From Mycobacteriaceae bacterium (GTDB lineage: Bacteria; Actinomycetota; Actinomycetes; Mycobacteriales; Mycobacteriaceae): a DNA stretch of 57,627 nucleotides. The notes beneath the pieces are model-generated. The model worked only from the letters and a program-made list of their open reading frames with translations, was not told the origin of the DNA and made no database searches. A program made the position numbers and the translations under genes. Location: positions 1 to 57,627 of the forward strand of contig JAFARC010000075.1 in NCBI GenBank assembly GCA_019245755.1. Direction: 5' to 3'. This document shows, one piece after another, positions 47,147-55,470 of the stretch (position 1 is its first letter; each line of letters opens with the position of its first letter).

Positions 47147-48390
47147 CCGAAAACCCGGCGGAATTCGCGGCGCGGGCCAGGGCTTGGCTGGCCGAGAACA
47201 TGCCGACAATCGACCCGGCCGATCCGCCGCTCGCCGACCGCGGCAGCGAGTCCGCGTGGCGACGAGCTCGGGAACTGCAGAAGCGGCTCTATGAGGGCGG
47301 ATTCGCCGGCATCTGCTTCCCGCGCGACTACGGCGGCCTCGGCCTGGGCATCGAATACCAGAAGGCCTTCGACGCCGAGACCGTCGGCTACGAGATGCCG
47401 ATCATCCTCAACACGCCAACGTTCACGATCTGTTGCGCGACGATCCTGGACACCGGCAGCGAAACCCAGAAGCGCCAGCGGATCTCGGCGGCGCTGCGCG
47501 GGGACGAGGTGCTGGTGCAGCTGCTGTCGGAGCCCAGCGGCGGATCCGATCTCGCCGGCGTCATCACCCGGGCCGACCGCCAGGGCGACAAATGGATCAT
47601 CAACGGCGCAAAGACGTGGAGCACCAGCGCATTTGCCGCAGATTACGGGCTGCTACTGGCCCGGACGAACTGGGACGTGCCCAAGCACGAGGGGCTCACC
47701 ATGTTCCTGGTGCGCATCGACAGCCCGGGGATCACGTTGCGCCGCATCCGCCAGGTCACCGGGTCCAACGAGTTCTGCGAAGAGTTCTTCGACGGGGTCG
47801 AGGTCGGTGACGACGCGATCCTCGGCGAGGTGCACAACGGCTGGGCCGTGGCGTCCCGTCAGCTGTACCACGAGCGGCGCGCGGTCGGCGGCGGCTCCGA
47901 ATTCGCCAGTGGGATAGGCAGTGAGGGCGTCACCGACCGGCCCGTCGACTACGCGGCGCTCGCCGCGGCGACCGGCCAGGCCGACAACGAGCGCATCCGC
48001 GAGATGGCGGGACGGGCGCTGGTGCACCGGGTGGTGCAGGATCAGCTCAACGAGCATGTCTACCACGCGGTCCGAGACGGATCGCTGCCCCCGGCCGCCG
48101 GTTCGATCACCCGCAACTTCCACGCCGAGACCGTGCAACTGGAGATCGACACGACGCTGGCCATCGCAGGCGCCGCCGGGGTGGTCGACGACCCCGCCGG
48201 CCCGCTGCGGTTCGGCGAGCGCTACCTCTCGCGGCAGACCGCGTCCCTCGGCGGGGGCACCACCGAGATGGCACGCAACGTGATCGGCGAGCGGGTGCTG
48301 GGCTTCCCGCGCGAATATGCCGCCGACCGCGGCGTGCCGTTCAAAGAGGTGCGGCGCGGCGGACGATCCGATCAGAACAACGTCGGCTGA
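47143..48390 (+). CDS. Acyl-CoA dehydrogenase (second subunit-like)
   Basis: This 415-aa acyl-CoA dehydrogenase has FAGICFPRDYGGLGLG in the N-terminal domain, QLLSEPSGGSDLAG with the conserved FAD-proximal loop, WIINGAKTWSTSA in the middle domain and SLGGGTTEMARNVIGERVLG near the C-terminus. It likely oxidises a bulky acyl-CoA together with the preceding gene product as a heteromer; that is an inference from pairing. Its ATG overlaps the previous stop (ATGA). The last 19 bp overlap the convergent radical SAM gene. Confidence 0.92.
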   Translation: MTENPAEFAARARAWLAENMPTIDPADPPLADRGSESAWRRARELQKRLYEGGFAGICFPRDYGGLGLGIEYQKAFDAETVGYEMPIILNTPTFTICCATILDTGSETQKRQRISAALRGDEVLVQLLSEPSGGSDLAGVITRADRQGDKWIINGAKTWSTSAFAADYGLLLARTNWDVPKHEGLTMFLVRIDSPGITLRRIRQVTGSNEFCEEFFDGVEVGDDAILGEVHNGWAVASRQLYHERRAVGGGSEFASGIGSEGVTDRPVDYAALAAATGQADNERIREMAGRALVHRVVQDQLNEHVYHAVRDGSLPPAAGSITRNFHAETVQLEIDTTLAIAGAAGVVDDPAGPLRFGERYLSRQTASLGGGTTEMARNVIGERVLGFPREYAADRGVPFKEVRRGGRSDQNNVG

Positions 48391-49385
48391 ACCGATGCCG
48401 CAGGGGTGACCGGCGACGGTGTCGGCTGCATGCCGCGGTGGCCGCCGGCGAGCCGGTGCTTGGCGACCAGCGCGGCGGCCCGGGACCGCAGCGCCTCGCG
48501 GTAGTCGGGCGGCGGGTAGGCTCCACGCCGGTACAGCTCGCGGTAGCGGTCGACCAGCTCGGGGTGCGACCCGGCCAGCCAGTCCATGAACCAGGCCCGG
48601 TTGGACCCGCGCAGGTGCAGACCGAACACGGTCACCCCGGTGGCGCCGGCGGCGGCGATCCGGCCGAGCAGCCCGTCGAGGTGGTCTGCCGAGTCGGTCA
48701 GATACGGCAGCACCGGCGCCACCATCACATCGCAGTCCAGCCCCGCGTTGCGGATCGCGGCGATCAGCGCCAGCCGGGCCTCGGGCGACGGCGTGCCCGG
48801 CTCCACGTCGCGATGCAGGTCGGGATCGGCGACCGCCAGCGATACCGCGACGCTCACGCGAACGTGGTTGGCCGCGTCGGTCAGCAGCGGCAGGTCTCGG
48901 CGCAACAGCGTGCCCTTGGTCAAAATCGAGAACGGTGTGCCGGAAGCGGTGAGCGCAGCAATGATGCCCGGCATCAGCGCGTAGCGTCCCTCCGCCCGTT
49001 GATACGGATCGGTGTTGGTGCCCAGCGCGACGATGTCATGGCACCACGACGGCCGTGCCAATTCGCGGCGCAGCACCTCGCCGACATTGGTCTTGACGAC
49101 GATCTCGCTGTCGAAATCGTTGCCGGGGTCGAACTCCAGGTACTCGTGCGTCGGCCGGGCGAAGCAGTACCGGCAGGCGTGCGAGCAGCCGCGGTAACCG
49201 TTGACGGTGTAGCGGAACGGCAGCATCGCCGCATTGGGCACCTTGTTGAGCGCGGACTTGCAGAGCACCTCGTGGAAGGTGATGCCGTCAAACTGCGGGG
49301 TGCGCACGCTTCGGACAAAGCCCAGCCGCTGCAGGCCGGGCAGCGCGCCGTCGTCGACAGCGACCCCCTGAGCGTCCCAGCGCAT
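48372..49385 (-). CDS. Radical SAM protein, Rv2578c-like
   Basis: This 337-aa radical SAM enzyme has the [4Fe-4S] Cys triad in YRGCSHACRYCFARPTHEYL, near residue 67. It also has ALGTNTDPYQRAEGRYALMPG and the VSVAVSLAVADPDLHRDVEPG stretch typical of the SPL (spore photoproduct lyase)-like / Rv2578c family. The function is unknown; relation to photoproduct lyases suggests nucleic acid or nucleotide chemistry. A perfect LexA box lies 9 bp upstream of the ATG at 49385, and I recall the M. tuberculosis homologue being listed as LexA-regulated, so it is probably DNA-damage inducible. Confidence 0.92.
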   Translation of the reverse strand: MRWDAQGVAVDDGALPGLQRLGFVRSVRTPQFDGITFHEVLCKSALNKVPNAAMLPFRYTVNGYRGCSHACRYCFARPTHEYLEFDPGNDFDSEIVVKTNVGEVLRRELARPSWCHDIVALGTNTDPYQRAEGRYALMPGIIAALTASGTPFSILTKGTLLRRDLPLLTDAANHVRVSVAVSLAVADPDLHRDVEPGTPSPEARLALIAAIRNAGLDCDVMVAPVLPYLTDSADHLDGLLGRIAAAGATGVTVFGLHLRGSNRAWFMDWLAGSHPELVDRYRELYRRGAYPPPDYREALRSRAAALVAKHRLAGGHRGMQPTPSPVTPAASVQPTLF

Positions 49386-49393
49386 GACCTCAT

Positions 49394-49409
49394 TCGAACG
49401 TAGGTTCGA
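49394..49409. promoter_or_regulatory. LexA SOS box
   Basis: TCGAAC-GTAG-GTTCGA is an exact match to the mycobacterial SOS consensus TCGAAC-N4-GTTCGA. It lies 9 bp before the radical SAM start and 25 bp before the dhaA ATG, so LexA could repress either or both divergent genes. Confidence 0.9.
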
Positions 49410-49421
49410 CAGCGTGTCAAG

Positions 49422-49433
49422 TATCGTGCTCGT
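49422..49433 (+). promoter_or_regulatory. Putative leaderless promoter of dhaA (-10 TATCGT)
   Basis: TATCGT (49422-49427) lies 6 bp before the dhaA ATG, consistent with a leaderless transcript. The LexA box is 12 bp upstream of it, where a -35 element would sit. Confidence 0.5.
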
Positions 49434-50324
49434 ATGGCCGGCGGGAAACCCTACGGGCGTCTGCAACATCGGGCGGTCAACGGCAAGCGGATGGCCTACA
49501 TCGATGAGGGCGACGGCGACGCGGTGGTGTTCGCGCACGGCAACCCGACCTCGTCGTATCTGTGGCGCAACGTGATGCCGCACGTGGAGGGCATGGGCAG
49601 GCTCGTCGCGTGCGATCTGATCGGGATGGGCGACTCGGAGAAGCTCACCCCGTCGGGCCCGGATCGCTACCACTACTTCGAGCAGCGCGACTACCTGTTC
49701 GCGTTGTGGGACGCCCTGGATCTCGGGGACAACGTCGTGCTGGTGCTGCACGACTGGGGCTCGGCGCTCGGGTTCGACTGGGCGAACCAATACCGAGACC
49801 GCGTACAGGGCATCGCGTTCATGGAAGCCCTCGTCGCGCCGATGACATGGGACGACTGGGACGACAGCGTTCGCGGGGTTTTCCAGGGCTTCCGGTCACC
49901 GGAGGGCGAGCGGATGGTGTTGGAGCAGAACCTTTTCGTGGAGGCGGTGCTGCCCGGCGCGATCCGCCGCACGCTCAGCGACGAGGAGATGAACCACTAT
50001 CGGCGGCCCTTCGCCAACGTCGGGGAGGACCGGCGGCCGACGCTGTCCTGGCCGCGCAACATCCCCATCGACGGCGAGCCAGCCGATGTCGTCGCCGTGG
50101 TCGAGGACTATGGCCGCTGGCTAGCCGGCAGCGACGTGCCGAAGCTGTTCGTCAACGCCGAACCCGGCGCGATCGTGCGCGACCGCATCCGCACAATCGT
50201 GCGCAGCTGGCCCAACCTTGCGGAGGTCACCGTCAGCGGCGTGCACTTCATCCAGGAAGACAGCCCCGACGAAATCGGCGCCGCGGTGACGCGGTTCGTC
50301 CGCACGCTGCGCACGCCGGCGTGA
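49434..50324 (+). CDS. dhaA: Haloalkane dehalogenase
   Basis: This 296-aa HLD-II-type haloalkane dehalogenase (LinB/DhaA-like; Rv2579 in M. tuberculosis) hydrolyses carbon-halogen bonds. The catalytic residues are visible: nucleophile Asp107 and halide-binding Trp108 in LHDWGSALG, Asn37 in AHGNPTSS, acid Glu131 in FMEALVAP, and His in SGVHFIQED. No signal peptide is present. Promiscuous activity on environmental haloalkanes is known for the family, but the natural substrate in mycobacteria is not. The downstream gene overlaps by GTGA. Confidence 0.95.
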   Translation: MAGGKPYGRLQHRAVNGKRMAYIDEGDGDAVVFAHGNPTSSYLWRNVMPHVEGMGRLVACDLIGMGDSEKLTPSGPDRYHYFEQRDYLFALWDALDLGDNVVLVLHDWGSALGFDWANQYRDRVQGIAFMEALVAPMTWDDWDDSVRGVFQGFRSPEGERMVLEQNLFVEAVLPGAIRRTLSDEEMNHYRRPFANVGEDRRPTLSWPRNIPIDGEPADVVAVVEDYGRWLAGSDVPKLFVNAEPGAIVRDRIRTIVRSWPNLAEVTVSGVHFIQEDSPDEIGAAVTRFVRTLRTPA

Positions 50325-50656
50325 GCGTGCTGCTGTTCTCCTACGGGACCCTGCGCCAGCGGGACGTTCAGCTGGCAACGTTCGGGCGTGCGCTCGACGG
50401 GCGGACCGACGCGATCGTCGGCTATGACCTCGATTATGTGACGATCACCGACCCGCACGTGATCGCGACCAGCGGCAGCGACCGCCACCCGATCCTGCGG
50501 CCGAGCGATCGCCCGAACGCCGAGGTGGCCGGCACCGTGTTCGAGATCAGCGAGGCCGACCTCGCCGCCGCCGACGCCTACGAGGTCGACGACTACTGCC
50601 GGGTCTCGGTGCCGCTGCGTTCCGGCGGCCAGGCCTGGGTCTACGTGTACGCGTGA
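50321..50656 (+). CDS. Gamma-glutamylcyclotransferase / AIG2-like protein
   Basis: This 111-aa protein has the GGCT fold. The signature LFSYGTLR opens the protein, a [18 protein letters not shown] segment supplies the conserved Glu in the DAYEVDDY motif, and a YVYA strand ends it. Family members cyclise gamma-glutamyl groups or bind small molecules; the substrate here is unknown. The GTG start overlaps the dhaA stop (GTGA), so it is cotranscribed with dhaA. It ends directly at the stop of the convergent secreted protein gene. Confidence 0.86.
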   Translation: MSVLLFSYGTLRQRDVQLATFGRALDGRTDAIVGYDLDYVTITDPHVIATSGSDRHPILRPSDRPNAEVAGTVFEISEADLAAADAYEVDDYCRVSVPLRSGGQAWVYVYA

Positions 50657-51091
50657 TCACCAGGGCCGCAGCGCGCACTGCACGCCGCTGGCGCCGTCCT
50701 GCTGCACGACCGTCACGCCGTCGACCGCGATCTCGCAGTGCAGCTGCGGCGCCACCCGCAGCGCGCCGCTGGCGCTCACCAGCGCCCACTGGTTCGGGTC
50801 GTTGAGCGTGGTTTGGTACACCCACGGCTGGCCAGGCGCGAGCAGCGTGCGGACCTGAGTCAGATACTGCGAGGAGTTGGCGTCGTATGCCGACTGGCTC
50901 GGCGGCTCGGTGTTGAGGTAGTAGATGTTGCCGGTCATCTCGCTCTGCGTGGTGACGGTGTAGGTGACCTGATGGCCGGCCGGATCGGCAATCGACGTCG
51001 CAGGGGTGGCCGCCACACCCGCGGCCGCGACCAGCGATGCCAGCCCGACGGCCACCGCGACCCTGGTTGTCGCTCGTCCCATGTTCGTCAT
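50657..51091 (-). CDS. Predicted secreted protein of unknown function
   Basis: This 144-aa protein has a signal peptide (about residues 4-38: TTRVAVAVGLASLVAAAGVAA and then a SIAD cleavage region). The mature part is a small beta-rich domain, with VTYTVTTQSEMTGNIYYLN at its start and HCEIAVDGVTVVQQ and a late Cys near the end; the two cysteines could form a disulphide. The layout resembles the soluble domain of MmpS-type proteins, but it lacks a membrane anchor. ATG 51091 is used; 51082 and GTG 51100 are also possible. It lies 22 bp behind hisS. Confidence 0.75.
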   Translation of the reverse strand: MTNMGRATTRVAVAVGLASLVAAAGVAATPATSIADPAGHQVTYTVTTQSEMTGNIYYLNTEPPSQSAYDANSSQYLTQVRTLLAPGQPWVYQTTLNDPNQWALVSASGALRVAPQLHCEIAVDGVTVVQQDGASGVQCALRPW

Positions 51092-51113
51092 GTCGCGCAC
51101 GGTACCGGATTGG

Positions 51114-52385
51114 TTACATACGCTTGCTATTCAGCCGCGACAGCACGTCGGCAACCACGGTGTCGATCGGCACGTCGACCTGGTCGCCGGTCGCCAGGTC
51201 CTTCACGCCGATCGTCGACGCCTCGATGTCGCGGTCACCGGCCACCAACGCCAGCGCCGCACCGGAGCGGTCCGCCGCGCGCATCGCGCCCTTGAGCCCG
51301 CGGTCGCCGTAGGCCAGGTCCACCCGCACGCCCGCGGCCCGCAGCCCGGAGGCCAGCACCGCCAGCTCGAGCTTGGCCTGCTCACCGAGCGGCACGCAGA
51401 AGACGTCGCAGCGGGTGGGGGTGCCGACCGGCGTGCCCTCGGCCCGCAACGCGAGCATGGTGCGGTCGACACCAAGCCCGAAACCGATGCCGGAGAGGTC
51501 TTGTCCGTCGAGCTGGCGCATGAGCCCGTCGTAGCGGCCGCCCCCGCCGATACCGGACTGCGCGCCGAGCCCGTCATGGACGAACTCGAACGTGGTCTTG
51601 GTGTAGTAGTCGAGCCCGCGCACCAGCCGCGGGTTGATCGTGTACGGCACGCCCAGGGCATCCAGATGCGCCAGCACGGTCTCAAAGTGCTGCTTGGCCT
51701 CATCGGACAGATGATCGAGCAGCACCGGCGCGCCGGCGGTCATCGCGCGCACGTCGGGGCGCTTGTCGTCGAGCACGCGCAGCGGGTTGATCAGCACCCG
51801 CCGGCGGGTCGGCCCGTCCAGGTCGAGGGCCACCAGGTAGTCCTGCAGCAGCTCGCGGTACTGGGGACGGCAGGTGTCGTCACCCAGCGACGTGATCTCC
51901 AGCCGGAAGTTCTGCAGGCCCAGCGACCGGAACCCAGCGTCGGCGACCGCGATCACCTCCGCATCCAGCGCCGGGTCGTCGACGCCGATCGCCTCGACTC
52001 CCACCTGCTGCAGCTGTCGATACCGGCCGGCCTGCGGGCGCTCGTAACGGAAGAACGCCCCGGCGTAGCACAGCTTGACCGGCAGCTGCCCGCGGTCGAG
52101 GCCGTGCTCGATGACCGCGCGGATCACCGGCGCGGTGCCTTCCGGGCGCAGCGTCACCGAGCGACCGCCGCGGTCTTCGAACGTGTACATCTCCTTGGAC
52201 ACGACGTCGGTCGACTCGCCGACACCGCGGGCGAACAGCGCCGTGTCCTCGAAGACCGGCAGCTCGACGTCGCTGTAGCCGGCGCGGCGCGCCGCGTTGA
52301 GCAGTCCGTCGCGCACGGCCACGAACTGGGCCGACTCCGGTGGCAGGTAGTCGGGGACGCCCTTGGGCGCCCGGAATTCGGTCAC
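51114..52385 (-). CDS. hisS: Histidyl-tRNA synthetase
   Basis: HisRS (423 aa) is a class II synthetase. It opens with [15 protein letters not shown]. Motif 2 is in [20 protein letters not shown], the histidine-specific motifs are [12 protein letters not shown] and GGGRYDGLM, and motif 3 is [11 protein letters not shown]. The C-terminal anticodon-binding domain follows. It begins with GTG at 52385 overlapping the glyoxalase-like gene (52382), as in Rv2581c-Rv2580c of M. tuberculosis, and is followed by a small secreted-protein gene. Confidence 0.96.
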   Translation of the reverse strand: MTEFRAPKGVPDYLPPESAQFVAVRDGLLNAARRAGYSDVELPVFEDTALFARGVGESTDVVSKEMYTFEDRGGRSVTLRPEGTAPVIRAVIEHGLDRGQLPVKLCYAGAFFRYERPQAGRYRQLQQVGVEAIGVDDPALDAEVIAVADAGFRSLGLQNFRLEITSLGDDTCRPQYRELLQDYLVALDLDGPTRRRVLINPLRVLDDKRPDVRAMTAGAPVLLDHLSDEAKQHFETVLAHLDALGVPYTINPRLVRGLDYYTKTTFEFVHDGLGAQSGIGGGGRYDGLMRQLDGQDLSGIGFGLGVDRTMLALRAEGTPVGTPTRCDVFCVPLGEQAKLELAVLASGLRAAGVRVDLAYGDRGLKGAMRAADRSGAALALVAGDRDIEASTIGVKDLATGDQVDVPIDTVVADVLSRLNSKRM

Positions 52386-53041
52386 CGGCTCAACCCTTCG
52401 AGGAACGGGTTGGCGCGGCGCTCGGCGCCGATGGTGGTGGAATCGCCGTGCCCGGGCAGCACCACGGTGTCGTCGTCGAGCACCAGCAGCTTGGTCACGA
52501 TCGAGCCGAGCAGGTCGCGGCCGCTGCCGCCGGGCAGGTCGGTGCGGCCGACCGAACCCTGGAACAGCGTGTCGCCGCTGAACACGACGTCGGTGTCGCC
52601 GGTGATCCGGAACGTCACCGAGCCGCGGGTGTGCCCCGGGGTGTGGTCGACCACCACGGTGAGCCCGCCGACGTCGACCTTGTCGCCGTCGCGCAGCTCG
52701 ACCAGCAGCTTCGGCTCACGGAACAGCGCGCCGACCAGCAGCTGGCCCAGCCGCGGCCCGAAGCCCCGGATCGGGTCCGTCAGCATCGGGCGGTCCCCGG
52801 GGTGGATGTGCGCGGGAATGCCGAAGGTGTCGCACACCTGGCGTGCCGACCAGATGTGATCGATGTGCCCGTGGGTGAGCAGCACCGCTCCCGGGGTGAG
52901 GTGATGGGCCTGCAGCGCCCGCCGCAGCCTGGGCATGGCGCCCTGGCCGGGGTCGACGACGAACGCCTCGGTGCCGGGTTCGCGCGCCACCAGGTAGCAG
53001 TTGCAGGCCAGCATGCCGGTGGGGAAGCCGGTGATCAACAC
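52382..53041 (-). CDS. Metallo-beta-lactamase-fold hydrolase (glyoxalase II-like), Rv2581c-like
   Basis: This 219-aa binuclear metallohydrolase has the HxHxDH motif in [11 protein letters not shown], the [10 protein letters not shown] histidine, the Asp in [10 protein letters not shown] and a final His in LPGHGDST. It probably cleaves a thioester such as a lactoylthiol, as glyoxalase II does; mycobacteria would use a mycothiol adduct. The GTG at 53041 gives the family N-terminus [15 protein letters not shown]; the frame is open further upstream to 53104. It overlaps hisS by 4 bp and is divergent from ppiB. Confidence 0.9.
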   Translation of the reverse strand: MLITGFPTGMLACNCYLVAREPGTEAFVVDPGQGAMPRLRRALQAHHLTPGAVLLTHGHIDHIWSARQVCDTFGIPAHIHPGDRPMLTDPIRGFGPRLGQLLVGALFREPKLLVELRDGDKVDVGGLTVVVDHTPGHTRGSVTFRITGDTDVVFSGDTLFQGSVGRTDLPGGSGRDLLGSIVTKLLVLDDDTVVLPGHGDSTTIGAERRANPFLEGLSR

Positions 53042-53174
53042 GAGGTCCAGTTTTGCACTGCCGACAAGCGGGTTTGCGGCTGCATGGCACACTCGGTGGC
53101 GCAAACGCGTCAGGCGTGGAGGCGATGAGCGCTTGCGCGAAGAGCAGAGAGCGGCGACGAGGAGGACGACGGCG

Positions 53175-54047
53175 GTGCCGACAAACCAACAGCGGCGGGC
53201 GACGGCGAAGCGGAAACTGCAACGGCAGCTTGAGCGGCGCGCGCAGCAGGCCCGCCGGCGCCGGATCGTGACGATCGCCGCGTTGTCCGTATTCGCCGTC
53301 GCGGTGGTCGTGGCGGTGGTGGGTTATTTCGTTATTGGAAAAAGCCCCGGTCACAAGACGGCGGCACCCAACGCGCCCACCACCTCGGCCGGCGCCGCGC
53401 CTGCAGCGTCGGGCCTGCTGCCGCCGTTCAAGCCGCCGGCCGGGCTGGGTGAGAACTGCCAGTATCCGGCCAGTCCGCAGCCGGCGGCCAAGCAGGTCAG
53501 CCCGCCGCGCAGCGGCAAGGTGCCGACGGATCCCGCTCAGGTCAGCGTCAGCATGGTGACCGATCACGGGCCGATCGGCATCCAGCTGGACAACGCGAAG
53601 TCACCGTGCACGGTCAACAGTTTCGCCAGCCTGGCCGGGCAGAAGTTCTTCGACAACACGGCGTGCCACCGGCTGACCACCGCGCCGACGCTGGGAGTGC
53701 TGCAGTGTGGCGACCCGACCGGGCAGGGCACCGGCGGGCCCGGCTACCAATTCGCCAACGAGTACCCAACCAACCAGTACCCGCCCGGCGATCCGGCGCT
53801 GCAGCAGCCGATCGTGTACCCGCGCGGCACCCTGGCGATGGCCAACGCCGGGCCCGACACCAACGGCAGCCAATTCTTCCTGGTGTACAAGGACTCCCAG
53901 CTGCCGCCCAACTACACCGTGTTCGGCACCATCGACGCGACCGGCCTGGCCACGCTGGACAAGATCGCGGCGGCGGGCGTGGCCGGCGGCGGCGAGGACG
54001 GCAAGCCCGCGACGCCGGTGACGATCACGTCGGTGCGGTTGGACTAG
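53175..54047 (+). CDS. ppiB: Membrane-anchored peptidyl-prolyl cis-trans isomerase (cyclophilin type)
   Basis: This 290-aa cyclophilin (Rv2582-like) starts with a basic, Gln/Arg-rich cytoplasmic segment and one transmembrane helix (about residues 31-52). A Pro/Ala-rich linker follows, then an extracytoplasmic cyclophilin domain. Core landmarks are FFDNTACHRL, QCGDPTGQGTGGPGYQFANE and the active-site-type GTLAMANAGPDTNGSQFFL. It likely assists folding of exported proteins. The GTG at 53175 is chosen as the family N-terminus; the open frame reaches back to 53001, inside the divergent gene, and is rejected. Confidence 0.93.
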   Translation: MPTNQQRRATAKRKLQRQLERRAQQARRRRIVTIAALSVFAVAVVVAVVGYFVIGKSPGHKTAAPNAPTTSAGAAPAASGLLPPFKPPAGLGENCQYPASPQPAAKQVSPPRSGKVPTDPAQVSVSMVTDHGPIGIQLDNAKSPCTVNSFASLAGQKFFDNTACHRLTTAPTLGVLQCGDPTGQGTGGPGYQFANEYPTNQYPPGDPALQQPIVYPRGTLAMANAGPDTNGSQFFLVYKDSQLPPNYTVFGTIDATGLATLDKIAAAGVAGGGEDGKPATPVTITSVRLD

Positions 54048-54052
54048 CGCCG

Positions 54053-55435
54053 TCACTTGCGGGGTGGGCGCAGGAATCTCATCGCCGCGCGCACGACGGG
54101 TTCGGGCAGCCGGTCCTTGGCCGACAGCGCCGCGGTGGACGCGCGGGTGCGGATCGGCGTGCCCCGGCCGAACATGCGGTTGATCGGCCCGCCGGACGGC
54201 TCCAGGTCGAAGTGCAGCGGCCTGGCCCCGTCCACGGCGCCGAGCGCGTTGCCGATCACCACGCGCTGGATTTCGCTGGTGCCCTCGAAGATCGTGTACA
54301 GCTTGGCGTCGCGGTACCACTTCTCCACCGGGTGGTCACTGATATAGCCCCACCCGCCCATCGTCTGGATGGCCCGCTCGGTAGCCCTGACCGCGACCTC
54401 GCTGGCGGCCAGCTTCGACATCGAGCCCTCGCCCCGCTCGAACGGCACCCCGTTGGCCGCCATCCACGACGCCCGCCACGTCAACAGCCGCGCGGCGTCG
54501 ATCTGGGTGGCGATCTCGGCCAGCGGGAACGCGACCCCCTGGTTGTCGATGATCGGCGCGCCGAACGCCTCCCGGCGGTTGGCGTACGCGGTGGCGTATT
54601 CCAAAGCGGCGCGGGCGATCCCGAGCGCCTGAGCGGCCACCATCGGCCTGGTTTGTTCGAACGTGCCCAGCGTCGCCGAGCCCGAGCGCCGGCCGCCCTC
54701 AACCGTCTCACGGGCTTTGGCCAGCTTGTGTTCGAGCTTCTCCTCGCCGCCGAGCAGATTCTCGCCGGGGACGCGCACGCCGTCGAACTTCAGCTCCGCG
54801 GTGTGTGACGCGCGGCAACCCAGCTTGTCGAGCTTGCGCACCATCTGAAGGCCCGGTGTGCCGCCGGGCACCACGAAAAGGGCCTGGCCGCGGTGACCGA
54901 GTTCCTGGTCGACGACCGCGTTGACCACGTGCACGTTGGCGATGCCGCCGTTGCCGATCCACATCTTGTGGCCGTCGATGATCCAGTCACCGCCGTCGCG
55001 GGTGGCGCGGGTCCGCAGGTTGCGGACATCGCTGCCGCCCTGCGGTTCGGAAATCGCCAACGCGGCGAGCTTGAGATCCCCTGGCGTGCCGAAGCATTCG
55101 GGCGCCCACCGCAGTATCTGCTCCGGCGACGCGGCCTGCCCGATCGCCGACAAAGCCAACGCCGGCATCACGATGGCCAGACCGATACCTGCGCAACCCC
55201 AGAACAGCTCCTCCATGAACATCGGAAGCGACAGCCCGGTCGGATCACCGATCAAGTCCCGGTAGAACAGCGGGCTGTAGAAACCTCGGCCAGCCGCTTC
55301 CTCCAAGACCGGCCACGGAAATTCCTGGCGCTGGTCGTATTCGGCGGCCACCGGGCGGATGCAGTCTTCGGCGAATTTGTGCGCGCGGTCGGCCAGGTCG
55401 TGTTGAGCCGCGGTCGGCGACAGATCAAACCCCAC
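54053..55435 (-). CDS. Acyl-CoA dehydrogenase family protein
   Basis: This 460-aa acyl-CoA dehydrogenase has LAALAISEPQGGSDVRNL (FAD loop), WIIDGHKMWIGNGGIANV, a GGRRSGSATLG loop and the C-terminal QTMGGWGYISDHPVEKWYRDAK, then EGTSEIQRVVIGNAL. The catalytic base is probably the Glu of that last motif, as in short/medium-chain ACADs. An extra ~70-residue Arg/Pro-rich C-terminal tail is present. GTG 55435 is used as the family start; the frame opens at 55468. It lies 35 bp after relA on the same strand, so it may be cotranscribed, and converges on ppiB. Confidence 0.91.
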   Translation of the reverse strand: MGFDLSPTAAQHDLADRAHKFAEDCIRPVAAEYDQRQEFPWPVLEEAAGRGFYSPLFYRDLIGDPTGLSLPMFMEELFWGCAGIGLAIVMPALALSAIGQAASPEQILRWAPECFGTPGDLKLAALAISEPQGGSDVRNLRTRATRDGGDWIIDGHKMWIGNGGIANVHVVNAVVDQELGHRGQALFVVPGGTPGLQMVRKLDKLGCRASHTAELKFDGVRVPGENLLGGEEKLEHKLAKARETVEGGRRSGSATLGTFEQTRPMVAAQALGIARAALEYATAYANRREAFGAPIIDNQGVAFPLAEIATQIDAARLLTWRASWMAANGVPFERGEGSMSKLAASEVAVRATERAIQTMGGWGYISDHPVEKWYRDAKLYTIFEGTSEIQRVVIGNALGAVDGARPLHFDLEPSGGPINRMFGRGTPIRTRASTAALSAKDRLPEPVVRAAMRFLRPPRK

Positions 55436-55470
55436 GCAGCTGCGGTACCCGCGGTACCGGGCAGCCAAAC

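Noticed and set aside
51006..52859. 617-aa plus-strand frame opposite hisS and the glyoxalase-like gene
   Set aside because: His/Arg/Gln-rich shadow of two well-supported minus-strand genes.
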